Source: Gammaproteobacteria bacterium (GTDB taxonomy: Bacteria; Pseudomonadota; Gammaproteobacteria; Pseudomonadales; Azotimanducaceae). From it: a DNA stretch of 56,014 nucleotides. Positions 24,172 through 33,007 of the stretch are shown piece after piece. Location: the NCBI GenBank assembly GCA_002684495.1, contig NYVG01000029.1, forward strand, positions 224,588-280,601. The letters run 5' to 3'. The stretch's first letter is position 1; every line of letters starts with the position of its first letter. Under the pieces are notes generated by a model. The model was not told the origin of the DNA. It saw nothing but the letters and a program-made list of their open reading frames with translations, and did not search any database. Both the position numbers and the translations under genes were made by a program.

Positions 24172-24993
24172 GTGTTTGATTACACCCCTGCAGTTGTTGT
24201 AACCGCAGCTGCGCGTTCTGAATATCTGGAATTTGCCAAAGCCGTGGCGCGAGCCGCAGGCGCAGTGATTTTGCCGTATTTTCGTACTAATGCCGATGGC
24301 ATGAAGCTGGAAAATAAAGCCCAAGACGGTTTTGATCCAGTAACCCGCGCGGATCGCGAGGCCGAACAACATATCAGACAGCGTATTAGCGAAACCTATC
24401 CTGATCATGGGATATACGGTGAAGAGTTCGGCTTGCAAGCAGGTAACGGACTGACGTGGGTTATCGATCCCATAGATGGCACCCGCGCTTTTATGAGTGG
24501 CATGCTGCATTGGGGCGTTTTGCTCGCGTTATTTGATGGCGAAAACCCGATCGTGGGGGTGCTGTACCAGCCTTATACGGATGAGCTTTTTTTCGGTGAC
24601 GGAGTAATAGCGGGTATCCAGCACCGGGGGCAAGAGCGGCCGCTCAAAACCGCATCGCTGGTTGAGCTGTCTGCGGCGACCACCTGTACCTCGGGTACCC
24701 AATGGTTGGCTCCAGAGAAGCGCGCACAATACGCAGCCTTAGCCGCTGCGGCGCAACTTAATTGCACAGGTGGCGATTGTTATCTGTTTGGTCTGGTAGC
24801 TATGGGGCAGATGCACATTGGTCTAGACGGATCCCTCAATCCCTACGACATTCAGGCGCTCATCCCTATTATCCGCGGAGCCGGTGGTGTCATTACCACT
24901 TGGGACGGCGGTAACCCGAGCATGGGTGGGCATGTTGTGGCCTCAGCCAATGCAGCGTTGCATCAGCAGGCCTTAGAGAAGCTGCGAAGTTAA
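24172..24993 (+). CDS. hisN: Inositol-monophosphatase-family phosphatase, probably histidinol-phosphatase (HisN type)
   Basis: A 273-residue Mg-dependent, Li-sensitive-type phosphatase. The metal and active-site motifs are GEEFG, VIDPIDGTRAFMSG and, near the end, NPYDIQALIPIIRGAGG. The RAF following DPIDGT and the LALFDGENPIVGVLYQPYTDELFFG stretch match the HisN-type histidinol-phosphate phosphatase more than SuhB or CysQ. The GTG at 24172 has GGAGAG 7 nt upstream; an in-frame TTG at 24166 is too close to it. It would carry out the penultimate step of histidine synthesis. No other his genes lie nearby. Its stop shares TTAA with the convergent purN-like gene. Confidence 0.75.
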   Translation: MFDYTPAVVVTAAARSEYLEFAKAVARAAGAVILPYFRTNADGMKLENKAQDGFDPVTRADREAEQHIRQRISETYPDHGIYGEEFGLQAGNGLTWVIDPIDGTRAFMSGMLHWGVLLALFDGENPIVGVLYQPYTDELFFGDGVIAGIQHRGQERPLKTASLVELSAATTCTSGTQWLAPEKRAQYAALAAAAQLNCTGGDCYLFGLVAMGQMHIGLDGSLNPYDIQALIPIIRGAGGVITTWDGGNPSMGGHVVASANAALHQQALEKLRS

Positions 24994-25559
24994 GAGCCGA
25001 GCTCGCCGACGGTCTTTACCAGCAACGCTTGTTCGGCTGCTTTGACCCGTGTCTCTAACGTCTCTGGCGTATCGTCGGGCAGTACTTGAACAGTGGTTTG
25101 AGCTAAGATCGGGCCGGTATCGTAGTCGTAATCAACTAAATGTACGGTGGCGCCACTTTCGGTCTCCCCAGCTGCGATTACCGCCTGGTGCACACGCGAG
25201 CCAAAATAGCACTTGCCACCAAACTTCGGTAACAACGCGGGATGGGTGTTAATGATCCTGCCCTTGTAAGCCGCCAGAGTCTGCTCGCCAAGCTTTTTCA
25301 TATAACCAAGTAGCAGTACCCAGTCAGCTCGTGCTTGCTGGCAGGCTGTCAGTACCGCGAGGTCTTCATTGGCATGCATCTTGCCGCTGATATGGTGGGT
25401 TGGGATATTTGCGGCAGCAGCACGTCGTAGGGCGCCAGAGCCGCTATTGTTGCTGATTACCGCGACCAGCTCGGCGGGCAGATGCCCTTCAGCGCAGGCG
25501 TCGATTAACGCTTGCAGCGTTGTACCCTCGTGTGAGGCGAGAACTGCGATTCTAACCAT
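24990..25559 (-). CDS. PurN-like formyltransferase
   Basis: A 189-residue protein of the glycinamide-ribonucleotide formyltransferase fold. The catalytic residues are in place: INTHPALLPKFGG (Asn and His of N-x-H) and the Asp in LVDYDYDTGPILAQ. The loop FGGKCYFGSRVHQAVIAAG resembles the Bacteroidetes-type PurN more than E. coli PurN. The N-terminal LASHEGTTLQALIDA replaces the usual SGNGSNLQAI. It may be the purine enzyme or a paralog acting on another amine with formyl-THF. It overlaps the TRAP dctM gene by 8 nt at its start, so it is the last gene of that operon; a purine role for the operon is not implied by known TRAP systems. Confidence 0.78.
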   Translation of the reverse strand: MVRIAVLASHEGTTLQALIDACAEGHLPAELVAVISNNSGSGALRRAAAANIPTHHISGKMHANEDLAVLTACQQARADWVLLLGYMKKLGEQTLAAYKGRIINTHPALLPKFGGKCYFGSRVHQAVIAAGETESGATVHLVDYDYDTGPILAQTTVQVLPDDTPETLETRVKAAEQALLVKTVGELGS

Positions 25560-26901
25560 AAGCTTGTGTCGGCAGCCAAGTGACCAGTTGCTGCCAGTTA
25601 AAGATAATCAGCATGCCGACAACCTGCAGCGCAATAAAGGGTAATACGCCCCGGTAAATAGTGGTTACGTCTACACCCTCAGGTGCGACGCCTTTCAGAT
25701 AAAAAATAGCAAATCCTACTGGTGGCGTTAGAAAACTCGTCTGCAGACATACCGCAAACAAAATTGTAAACCACACTGGATCGAATCCCAGGTTAGCGAC
25801 TACTGGGGCCACCAAGGGTAAGACGATCAATGTCAGTTCAATCCAGTCGAGGAAGAATCCAAGAATGAATGTCGCGGCGAGGATGCAGATGATAATACCA
25901 GTGGGCCCGAAAGGCAGGCCTAAAAGTAATCTTTCGATCAATTCATCGCCGCCGAGGCCGCGTAGTACCAGAGAAAACGCAGTGGCGCCCAACAACACGG
26001 CAAAAATAAAGGCCGTAGTGCGGGTGGTTTCTTGCAGCACTTCGCGCATAACAGATTGGTTCATTTGGCGTTTCACAATAGCCAGCAACAACGCGCCGGC
26101 AGCGCCCACTCCGGCAGCTTCGGTGGGTGTGGCCAGGCCCATAAAGATGCTCCCCAGCACTGCAAGAATTAAAAATGCAGGGGGCAGAATTGCTTTGAAG
26201 AGGTCGATGACAGCCTGCCAGTTAAAGGCCTCGACAGCGGCCGCAGGGGCTTTATGCGGCTGCAGCCAACCCACCAACAGAATGTAGGCAATGTACAGGC
26301 CACCTAAAAGCGCGCCGGGGAAAACCGCACCGAGGAAAAGATCGCCCACACTCATGGCCATACGATCGGCCATGAGCACCAGCATAATGCTCGGCGGAAT
26401 CAATATACCCAATGTACCCACGGCGCAAACCGTGCCGCTGGCTAAACTTTTGTCGTAGCCCTGCTGCAGCATGGCGGGCAGTCCAAGTAGGGCGAGCAGT
26501 ACCACTGATGCGCCAATAATGCCGGTAGTAGCGGCCAGTAACAGACCAATGACCGCTACGGTCACGGCCAGACCTCCGCGTACCTGGCCGAATAGGCGCG
26601 CGAAACTGGTCATCAGCTGATTAGCGATACCTGATCTGTCCAGCAGCAGGCCCATCAAAATAAACATGGGCAGCGCCACCATCACCCAGTTTTCCATGAC
26701 ATTCCAAATACGCTCTACCGACAGCGAGGTATAGGACCAGTCCAGGGCGATGGGTAGATTAAAGTCCACCTGCAGCACAATGGCTAAGGCGCTAAAAATC
26801 ACTGCCAGACCCCCGAGTAGCCACGCTACAGGAAAGCCAGAGAACACCAGCGCAATAAAGCTGAGGAACATGAGTACCGCAAGAATTTCGTTGGCTGCCA
26901 T
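25552..26901 (-). CDS. dctM: TRAP transporter large permease (DctM)
   Basis: A 449-residue inner-membrane protein, the 12-TM large subunit of a tripartite ATP-independent periplasmic transporter driven by Na+ or H+. Typical elements are SFIALVFSGFPVAWLLGG near the N-terminus, MENWVMVALPMFILMGLLLDRSG, the GTLGILIPPSIMLVLMA block and GLATPTEAAGVGAAGALLLA. The start codon overlaps the dctQ stop by 1 nt (TAATG), and its end overlaps the purN-like gene by 8 nt. Together with dctP it probably imports a 2-oxo acid or similar carboxylate. Confidence 0.93.
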   Translation of the reverse strand: MAANEILAVLMFLSFIALVFSGFPVAWLLGGLAVIFSALAIVLQVDFNLPIALDWSYTSLSVERIWNVMENWVMVALPMFILMGLLLDRSGIANQLMTSFARLFGQVRGGLAVTVAVIGLLLAATTGIIGASVVLLALLGLPAMLQQGYDKSLASGTVCAVGTLGILIPPSIMLVLMADRMAMSVGDLFLGAVFPGALLGGLYIAYILLVGWLQPHKAPAAAVEAFNWQAVIDLFKAILPPAFLILAVLGSIFMGLATPTEAAGVGAAGALLLAIVKRQMNQSVMREVLQETTRTTAFIFAVLLGATAFSLVLRGLGGDELIERLLLGLPFGPTGIIICILAATFILGFFLDWIELTLIVLPLVAPVVANLGFDPVWFTILFAVCLQTSFLTPPVGFAIFYLKGVAPEGVDVTTIYRGVLPFIALQVVGMLIIFNWQQLVTWLPTQAYG

Positions 26902-27461
26902 TATTCCTGCCCTCGCTCTATGGGCGGGGTATTAGTTGTGGATTTGCGTAAAAAGAGAAAGTGCCAAACTCGTAGTAAGCGACTGATAACGCTTAACAGT
27001 AACAATGCAAAACCCGCAGGCAGAGCAGCTTTGATCAGCCAGCGCAGCGGCAGGCCGCCGGGCGAGGCGGATACCTCGCTGAGGTCATAGGACGAGAGCA
27101 CAAACGGCACGCTGTAAATCAAAATTAAGGCAATGAACGGCAACAAGAACAGCAAAATACCGTACAGCTCGATCCACGCCTGAGTTCTTGGATGCATGCG
27201 CTCGTGCAATACATCCACGCGAATATGCGTATCGGCCTGATAGGCATAGCTCATGCCAAATAAAAATCCAATGGAATAGAGATGCCACTGCAGTTCTTCG
27301 AGTTCTATGCGGCCCTGATTGAATAAATACCGTGCCACCACGTTGACCACAATGATGCCGAGCAACAGTATCCAGATGTACGATAGACCTTGGCCGATGC
27401 GTGCGATAACGCCGTCGATGGCGATGGACGCAGGGATATGGGGCAGTGTGGTGTTATTCAT
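26901..27461 (-). CDS. dctQ: TRAP transporter small permease (DctQ)
   Basis: A 186-residue protein with four membrane segments, the small subunit that pairs with DctM. Conserved DctQ pieces include VNVVARYLFNQGRIELEELQWHLYSIGFLFG and the YQADTHIRVDVLHERM loop. The start overlaps the dctP stop by 8 nt and its stop overlaps the dctM start, so the three TRAP genes are translated as a coupled set. The C-terminus (FLFLRKSTTNTPPIERGQE) is cytoplasmic and unremarkable. Confidence 0.92.
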   Translation of the reverse strand: MNNTTLPHIPASIAIDGVIARIGQGLSYIWILLLGIIVVNVVARYLFNQGRIELEELQWHLYSIGFLFGMSYAYQADTHIRVDVLHERMHPRTQAWIELYGILLFLLPFIALILIYSVPFVLSSYDLSEVSASPGGLPLRWLIKAALPAGFALLLLSVISRLLRVWHFLFLRKSTTNTPPIERGQE

Positions 27462-28587
27462 CGAAATCCCGGGGCAAATAGGCGAGGGACTTCCAATACT
27501 TATAATTGCCGCGGAATTGCTGCTGGGACGCTAAAATTTTCGCAAAGTCGGCATCTTTGGCCGCTTCCTCGGCGATAATGGTATCGGCCACTCGGTTCAA
27601 CTCGCGCAACAGCGGCTCGGGTAGACGTTCGGCATTGACACCAATTTCCGGAAACCCAGCAATGACTTCACCCTGTAGGGCTTCAGCTTGGGCAAGGTTA
27701 CGGGTCACCGCGGCGGTGCAACCCGCTTCCAGCAGCGCTTGGTCTGCTGGGGCTAAGGCTTCCCATACTTTTAGATTTACGACCAAATGAGAAGAGGTGA
27801 ATGGTTGATGCCAGCCGGGGTAGTAGTTGAATTTGGCGACCCGGTTAAAGCCCAGAGATTGATCGACGATGGGTAAGGCGAACTCACTGGCGTCGATGGC
27901 ACCTTTTTCCAGTGCTTGAAAAATTTCACCACCGGGAATCATGGTTACACTGGCACCTAAGCGCTCGATGACACGACCGCCGAGTCCTGCAAAACGAATT
28001 TTTAAACCTTTGACGTCATCTAAACTGACGATGCGGTTACGAAACCAACCTGCGGTTTCCGGTCCGGTTAAGCCGCACAGCAGCGGGTGTAGATTGTGGT
28101 CTTTATACAACTCTTCGGTCAGCTGCTGCCCGCCGCCAACGTACCACCAGGCGCTGTATTCCCAGGGCTCCATGCCGAAGGGCACTGCAGACACCAGTGG
28201 CGAGGCGGGGATTTTGCCTTGGTCGTAACCGAGCCAGGTATAGCCGGCTTCGATCTTGCCGTCGCGCACGGCATCGGTGATGGAAAACGCCGGTACGATC
28301 TCTCCCGGTTCAAATAAGTCCAGTTTTACCGCGCCTGCACTGGCCCGCTCAATAATATCGGCGACATAAACCGGGTTGTCGCCCAAGACAGGGATGGTGG
28401 TTTGAAAAACCAAGGGTACGCGCCAGCGAATACGTGTGGCGACGGTCTGCCCTTGGTCGGTTGCGCTGCTACCCGCGACCTGGCCAGGTGGGCGCACTGC
28501 GAGACTGCCGATGATGCCTACTAAAAAAGCGATAGTTACCGCGAATAACGCCGCTCGATTAGAAATTCCCCTTGTCCGATTCGACAT
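27454..28587 (-). CDS. dctP: TRAP transporter substrate-binding protein, TakP-like (DctP)
   Basis: A 377-residue periplasmic binding protein, probably held by an uncleaved N-terminal anchor (AALFAVTIAFLVGIIGSLAV). It matches the TakP-type DctP group, whose known members bind 2-oxo acids as dimers with a cation. The matching stretches are FEPGEIVPAFSITDAVRDG, SAVPFGMEPWEYSAWWYVGG, GLKIRFAGLGGRVIERLGA, MIPGGEIFQALEKGAIDAS and YYPGWHQPFT. The substrate is therefore probably a short or branched 2-oxo acid or similar carboxylate. The ATG at 28587 is preferred; another at 28626 is in frame but has no SD. It is first in the operon dctP-dctQ-dctM-purN-like. Confidence 0.9.
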   Translation of the reverse strand: MSNRTRGISNRAALFAVTIAFLVGIIGSLAVRPPGQVAGSSATDQGQTVATRIRWRVPLVFQTTIPVLGDNPVYVADIIERASAGAVKLDLFEPGEIVPAFSITDAVRDGKIEAGYTWLGYDQGKIPASPLVSAVPFGMEPWEYSAWWYVGGGQQLTEELYKDHNLHPLLCGLTGPETAGWFRNRIVSLDDVKGLKIRFAGLGGRVIERLGASVTMIPGGEIFQALEKGAIDASEFALPIVDQSLGFNRVAKFNYYPGWHQPFTSSHLVVNLKVWEALAPADQALLEAGCTAAVTRNLAQAEALQGEVIAGFPEIGVNAERLPEPLLRELNRVADTIIAEEAAKDADFAKILASQQQFRGNYKYWKSLAYLPRDFDE

Positions 28588-28873
28588 AGCTGCTGTTCGC
28601 TCCCCGTTGGTGATCAACCACTTCATGGATTGTGGGAAGCCTGAAGCTGGGATGCAAGGCGGCAACGCAATAAATGTACGGGCACTTGCCTGCTTTTCTA
28701 ATCTTTCTTATGTGGAATATATTTCTTTTCAATTATTCCGTTTTTTTGATAACACCGCGCCGTTAATCTGCTCGGCTGGCGGGAGCGGTGCGGGCGATTC
28801 GTCTTAGCTGTAATACTTGGAAAAACAGTTAGGTGGGTTAGTCTGGGAGAACAGCAAACTACTAGGAGGCTTT
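28588..28873. other. Divergent promoter region between the TRAP and pnt operons
   Basis: A 286-nt gap with an AT-rich core (about 28695-28760) unlike the surrounding DNA, suitable for back-to-back promoters. TTGATA at 28746-28751 could be a -35 for the pnt operon but I find no good -10 at 16-18 nt. No credible gene and no clear operator palindrome are seen. AGGAGG at 28864-28869 is the pntAA ribosome binding site. Confidence 0.4.
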
Positions 28874-30013
28874 ATGCTGATAGGCGTAGCTAAAGAAACC
28901 TGGCCTGGTGAAGTGCGCAGCGCACTGGTGCCAGCCAACGCAACCAAGCTCATAAAGAGCGGATTCAGTATTTCTATGGAGTCGGGCGCGGGCGTAGCCG
29001 CCGGATTCACCGATCAACAGTACAGTGATGCAGGCGTGAGCATCGTTAGTAGTCGTGCCGAAGTGATGGCCGCCGCGGATATTTTCCTGGCAGTGCGCAA
29101 ACCTGACACTACAGAGGTAGACCAGCTCAAATCCGGAGCCATCAGTGTCAGTTTCCTCGACCCTTACAATGAAAAGGCGCTGATCGAAGCGTTAGCCGCA
29201 AAGGGTGTGACTTCGATCTCAATGGAAATGATTCCGCGCAGCACCCGTGCCCAAAAGATGGATGCATTGTCGTCTCAGGCGAACCTTGCCGGTTATGTAA
29301 CCGTCGTGCAGGCGGCCTATCACAGCCCGAAGATTATGCCGATGATGATGACGCCAGCCGGCACCATTGCCCCGGCCCGAGTCTTTGTGATTGGTGCTGG
29401 TGTTGCAGGGCTCCAAGCTATCGCGACCGCCAAGCGCCTGGGTGCTCGGGTAGAGGCCTTTGATACGCGCCCGGTTGTGGCTGAACAAGTGCAATCCCTG
29501 GGGGCCAAATTCGTTGAAATCGACTTGGGTGACGTAGGTCAAACCGAACAGGGTTACGCTAAAGAATTGACCCCGGAACAACTGGAACTGCAGCGGGAAG
29601 GCCAGAAGGCTGTGATCGCGCAGTCCGATGTAGTGATTACCACCGCGCAGTTGTTTGGTCGCCCAGCACCCGTGATTGTCGGCCGCGATATGGTCGAAGC
29701 CATGAAGCCCGGCAGTGTTGTAGTGGACATGGCCGTGGAGTCTGGCGGCAACGTCGAAGGCTCGGTTGTGAACGAAGTCGTAGACATCAACGGTGTAAAA
29801 GTCATCGGTCAGGGCAACTTGCCTGGCGAAGTGGCCCGTAACGCCAGCGAAATGTATTCCAACAACCTGGTCAATCTATTACAGGAATTCTGGGACGACG
29901 AAGCGAAAACCCTGACCTTAGATCCTGAAGACGACATTGTGCGCAGTTGTGTGATTACACGCGACGGCGCGGTTGTTAATGAAACCATCAAGAACATCTA
30001 CAGCGGAGGCTAA
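28874..30013 (+). CDS. pntAA: NAD(P) transhydrogenase subunit alpha part 1 (NAD-binding domain I)
   Basis: A 379-residue cytoplasmic subunit of the proton-translocating transhydrogenase, which uses the proton gradient to drive NADH + NADP+ to NAD+ + NADPH. The N-terminal IGVAKETWPGEVRSALVPA is the alanine-dehydrogenase-like opening. The NAD Rossmann motif is VIGAGVAGLQAIATAKRLGA, and the mobile-loop region follows (SLGAKFVEIDLGDVGQTEQGYAKEL). The start ATG at 28874 has AGGAGG 4 nt upstream. It is the first gene of a three-part pnt operon; E. coli has AA and AB fused, and the split form is common in other proteobacteria. Confidence 0.95.
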   Translation: MLIGVAKETWPGEVRSALVPANATKLIKSGFSISMESGAGVAAGFTDQQYSDAGVSIVSSRAEVMAAADIFLAVRKPDTTEVDQLKSGAISVSFLDPYNEKALIEALAAKGVTSISMEMIPRSTRAQKMDALSSQANLAGYVTVVQAAYHSPKIMPMMMTPAGTIAPARVFVIGAGVAGLQAIATAKRLGARVEAFDTRPVVAEQVQSLGAKFVEIDLGDVGQTEQGYAKELTPEQLELQREGQKAVIAQSDVVITTAQLFGRPAPVIVGRDMVEAMKPGSVVVDMAVESGGNVEGSVVNEVVDINGVKVIGQGNLPGEVARNASEMYSNNLVNLLQEFWDDEAKTLTLDPEDDIVRSCVITRDGAVVNETIKNIYSGG

Positions 30014-30015
30014 TT

Positions 30016-30318
30016 ATGGAAGCCGTATTTCTCGCCCTAGTATTAATGCTGTCCATATTTTTGGGCTTCGAACTGATCTCTAAAGTGCCCGCGACCTTAC
30101 ACACGCCGCTGATGTCCGGTGCCAATGCAATTTCCGGTATCACCATCGTCGGGGCGCTGATTGCTGCTGGCGACGGCAGTGATCCCCTAGCCACGTACCT
30201 CGGCGCCGCAGCAGTGATGTTCGCAGCGATCAACGTTGTGGGCGGTTACTTAGTGACCAACCGCATGCTCAGTATGTTTAAGAAGAAAGATACGGATCAG
30301 CCAGGAGGTCAGGCATGA
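30016..30318 (+). CDS. pntAB: NAD(P) transhydrogenase subunit alpha part 2 (membrane)
   Basis: A 100-residue membrane protein with three hydrophobic segments (about 2-20, 33-55, 63-83), equivalent to the C-terminal membrane part of E. coli PntA. It holds part of the proton channel. It starts 2 nt after the pntAA stop with GGAGG as SD, and its stop overlaps the pntB start by 4 nt (ATGA). The HTPLMSGANAISGITIVGALI stretch is the family signature. Confidence 0.94.
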   Translation: MEAVFLALVLMLSIFLGFELISKVPATLHTPLMSGANAISGITIVGALIAAGDGSDPLATYLGAAAVMFAAINVVGGYLVTNRMLSMFKKKDTDQPGGQA

Positions 30319-31676
30319 GTAGTGAACTGATCAACCTATGCTATGTGGCTGCAGCCGCGCTGTTCATCTTCGGGCTGAAACAGTTAGGCTCGCCCGCAAC
30401 CGCAGTACGCGGTAACACCTTGTCCTCATTGGGCATGTTTATTGCGATCGCGGTGACCTTGTTCAACAAGAACATATTGCCCTGGGAATGGATCATTGGC
30501 GCCACATTGATCGGCGGCATAGTGGGCGCCGTGGTGGCACAAAAGGTCGAAATGACCAGCATGCCGGAAATGGTTGCCCTGTTTAACGGCTCGGGTGGTA
30601 TAGCCAGCCTTATGGTCGGTTGGGCAGCGTTGTACAACATCGACAACAGCACCTTTACCAATATCACAATTTTGCTGTCCATCGTTATTGGCGGTATGAC
30701 CTTCAGCGGCAGTATTTTGGCCTGGGGCAAGCTGTCTGAAGTGATGACCTCAGCCGCTGTGGTATTCGGTGCCCAGCGCATTGTTAATGCACTTATCTTA
30801 ATCAGCATGATTGCCTGTGCGGTGTTGTTCTGCATGGACCCTGCAGTGAATTCGCCCTACCTATATGCGGTTATCGGTCTGGCGCTGTTGTTTGGGGTCA
30901 TGGCGGTACTGCCCATTGGCGGAGCCGACATGCCGGTAGTGATCTCGCTACTCAACAGCTATTCCGGTCTTGCCGCCTGTGCTGCCGGATTCGCCATCAA
31001 CAACAACATATTGATCGTTGCCGGCTCCATGGTGGGCGCGGCAGGTATCATCCTGACCAACATTATGTGTAAGGCCATGAACCGGTCATTGGCCAACGTA
31101 CTGTTCTCAGGCTTTGGTGCGGCCAAGCAAGCCACCAAGGTCGAAGGTGAGGTGAAGCCTATTACTGCAGACGACGCCTTCCTGATACTGGAAGCCGCCC
31201 AGTCTGTTGCATTTGTACCAGGCTACGGTATGGCTGTGGCCCAAGCCCAGCACGTGGTGCGTGAACTTGGCGAGTTGTTAGAAAAGAACGGCGCCGAAGT
31301 AAGCTACGCCATACATCCGGTAGCAGGACGCATGCCCGGCCATATGAACGTACTGCTGGCTGAGGCGAACGTACCGTACGACCAGCTGGTAGAAATGGAA
31401 GACATTAACCCACGTATCGACAACGTCGATGTGGCGGTAGTCATTGGTGCCAACGACGTGGTTAACCCAGCGGCACGCAACGATGAAAACAGCCCGATTT
31501 ACGGTATGCCGATCATTAACGTAGACCAAGCACGTACGGTATTCGTACTGAAGCGGTCTATGGCATCCGGCTTCTCCGGTGTCGACAACCCGTTGTTCTT
31601 CGGCGACAACACCCGCATGTTGTTTGGCGACGCCAAACAGTCCATCGCCTCGGTTGTAGCTGAATTTAAGGGCTAA
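30315..31676 (+). CDS. pntB: NAD(P) transhydrogenase subunit beta
   Basis: A 453-residue protein with about nine membrane segments and a C-terminal NADP(H)-binding domain III. Seen: the membrane stretch GNTLSSLGMFIAIAVTLF, then domain III with FVPGYGMAVAQAQHVVRELGELL, IHPVAGRMPGHMNVLLAEANVPYD, IGANDVVNPAARNDENSPIYGMP and LKRSMASGFSGVDNPLF. It forms the proton path with PntAB and releases NADPH. The gene is followed after 2 nt by a nitroreductase with a TTG start. Confidence 0.95.
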   Translation: MSSELINLCYVAAAALFIFGLKQLGSPATAVRGNTLSSLGMFIAIAVTLFNKNILPWEWIIGATLIGGIVGAVVAQKVEMTSMPEMVALFNGSGGIASLMVGWAALYNIDNSTFTNITILLSIVIGGMTFSGSILAWGKLSEVMTSAAVVFGAQRIVNALILISMIACAVLFCMDPAVNSPYLYAVIGLALLFGVMAVLPIGGADMPVVISLLNSYSGLAACAAGFAINNNILIVAGSMVGAAGIILTNIMCKAMNRSLANVLFSGFGAAKQATKVEGEVKPITADDAFLILEAAQSVAFVPGYGMAVAQAQHVVRELGELLEKNGAEVSYAIHPVAGRMPGHMNVLLAEANVPYDQLVEMEDINPRIDNVDVAVVIGANDVVNPAARNDENSPIYGMPIINVDQARTVFVLKRSMASGFSGVDNPLFFGDNTRMLFGDAKQSIASVVAEFKG

Positions 31677-31678
31677 CA

Positions 31679-32263
31679 TTGAGTACACGAGACGCCCAGG
31701 CACCGGCAGATGTGCAGTTTATGCAGCGCTGGTCACCCCGGGCGTTCAATGGTGCGGCGCTCAATCACGATCAGGTGATGGTGTTGATTGAAGCGGCGCG
31801 CTGGGCACCCAGTTGCTTCAACTCCCAGCCCTGGCGTTTCGTATATGCCACCAAGGACAGCGAACACTGGCCGGCCATGCTGGCGCTGCTGATGGATATG
31901 AACCAAGCCTGGGCGCAACACGCGGGCGCACTTATTGCGGTGGTATCGCGCAATACCTATCAGGGCAACGACGCGCCAGCGCCCACCCATAGCTTTGATA
32001 CAGGAGCGGCATGGATGAGCCTGGCCTTGCAGGCGCAAACCATGGGGTTAGCCTGCCACGCCATGTGGGGCATAGAACACAGTGAAATTCCAAAAGCCCT
32101 GAATCTGCCGGACAACATGCAGATTCAAGCCATCGTGGCTGTGGGCGAGCCGGGTAACAAAGACGATCTGCCTGAGCCGCTGCAGGAACGGGAACAACCC
32201 AGCCCGCGTAAGGCGCTCAGTGAACTGGCGTTTGCAGGGCGCTTGCCCGACGGCGTGGAATAG
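31679..32263 (+). CDS. Nitroreductase-family flavoprotein attached to the pnt operon
   Basis: A 194-residue FMN enzyme that would use NAD(P)H. FMN-binding features are MQRWSPRAFNG near the start, EAARWAPSCFNSQPWRFVYA, DTGAAWMSLALQAQTMGLACHAMWG and the C-terminal VAVGEPG. It uses TTG at 31679, 2 nt after the pntB stop, in the junction TAACATTG that is also found at ybeY. An internal ATG at 31721 would remove conserved sequence. Its position suggests that it consumes NADPH made by the transhydrogenase; substrates could be quinones, nitro compounds or other electrophiles. Confidence 0.85.
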   Translation: MSTRDAQAPADVQFMQRWSPRAFNGAALNHDQVMVLIEAARWAPSCFNSQPWRFVYATKDSEHWPAMLALLMDMNQAWAQHAGALIAVVSRNTYQGNDAPAPTHSFDTGAAWMSLALQAQTMGLACHAMWGIEHSEIPKALNLPDNMQIQAIVAVGEPGNKDDLPEPLQEREQPSPRKALSELAFAGRLPDGVE

Positions 32264-32332
32264 CCCGGCAAAAAACAGCAGCAGAGCAACAGCGGCACTA
32301 AGCCGACGGGTTAGTAAAAAACCGCGGCAGAA

Positions 32333-32878
32333 CTACAGCCGACGCCACTCACCAGACGCCAGACCATCCAGCGTCCACGAACCCACCCGATAGCGAATCA
32401 AACGCAACACCGGAAACCCAACCGCAGCGCACATACGCCGTACTTGACGGTTGCGCCCTTCACGCAAGGTCAGAGACAACCAAGAGGTGGGAATAGACTG
32501 ACGCACACGAATCGGCGGCACCCGGGGCCATAACCCGCCTGCCGGCCAAGCCGGTTCCCCCAGTGAAAATTGCGCCGGCAAACACATCCCGTCTTTGAGT
32601 TCGATGCCCTCAGCCAGCGGCGCAAGATCCGCCTCACTGGGTATGCCTTCCACCTGCACCCAGTAGGTTTTAGACATCTTATTCGCCGGATCGGTAATCT
32701 TATGATTCAGCGCGCCGTCATCGGTCAGCACCAACAAACCTTCACTGTCGCGATCCAGCCGACCCGCGGCGTAAACGCCGCCCACATCAATAAAGTCACC
32801 CAAGCAGGCCCGCGCTTGCGCGTCGCGAAACTGACACAGCACATTAAAGGGTTTGTTGAAAAGCAGAGTGGTGAGCAT
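32333..32878 (-). CDS. rluE: 23S rRNA pseudouridine synthase, RluE-like
   Basis: A 181-residue pseudouridine synthase of the RsuA/RluB/RluE group. The catalytic Asp lies in [19 protein letters not shown], and the fold continues with [39 protein letters not shown]. There is no N-terminal S4 domain, which fits RluE (modifies U2457 in E. coli) and separates it from RluB/RluF/RsuA. It stands alone on the minus strand, divergent from the nitroreductase at 33008. Confidence 0.88.
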   Translation of the reverse strand: MLTTLLFNKPFNVLCQFRDAQARACLGDFIDVGGVYAAGRLDRDSEGLLVLTDDGALNHKITDPANKMSKTYWVQVEGIPSEADLAPLAEGIELKDGMCLPAQFSLGEPAWPAGGLWPRVPPIRVRQSIPTSWLSLTLREGRNRQVRRMCAAVGFPVLRLIRYRVGSWTLDGLASGEWRRL

Positions 32879-33007
32879 GAGGGTATTTGACCCTAAATGT
32901 TCCTTTCCAGATAGTGTAAAAGAACTCGCTGCTGACTTTTTTGCTCAAGATTTTGACGACAACCCAAATATCCTTGTTAGATTATTCCGTTCAGATTGGA
33001 GTTTTTT

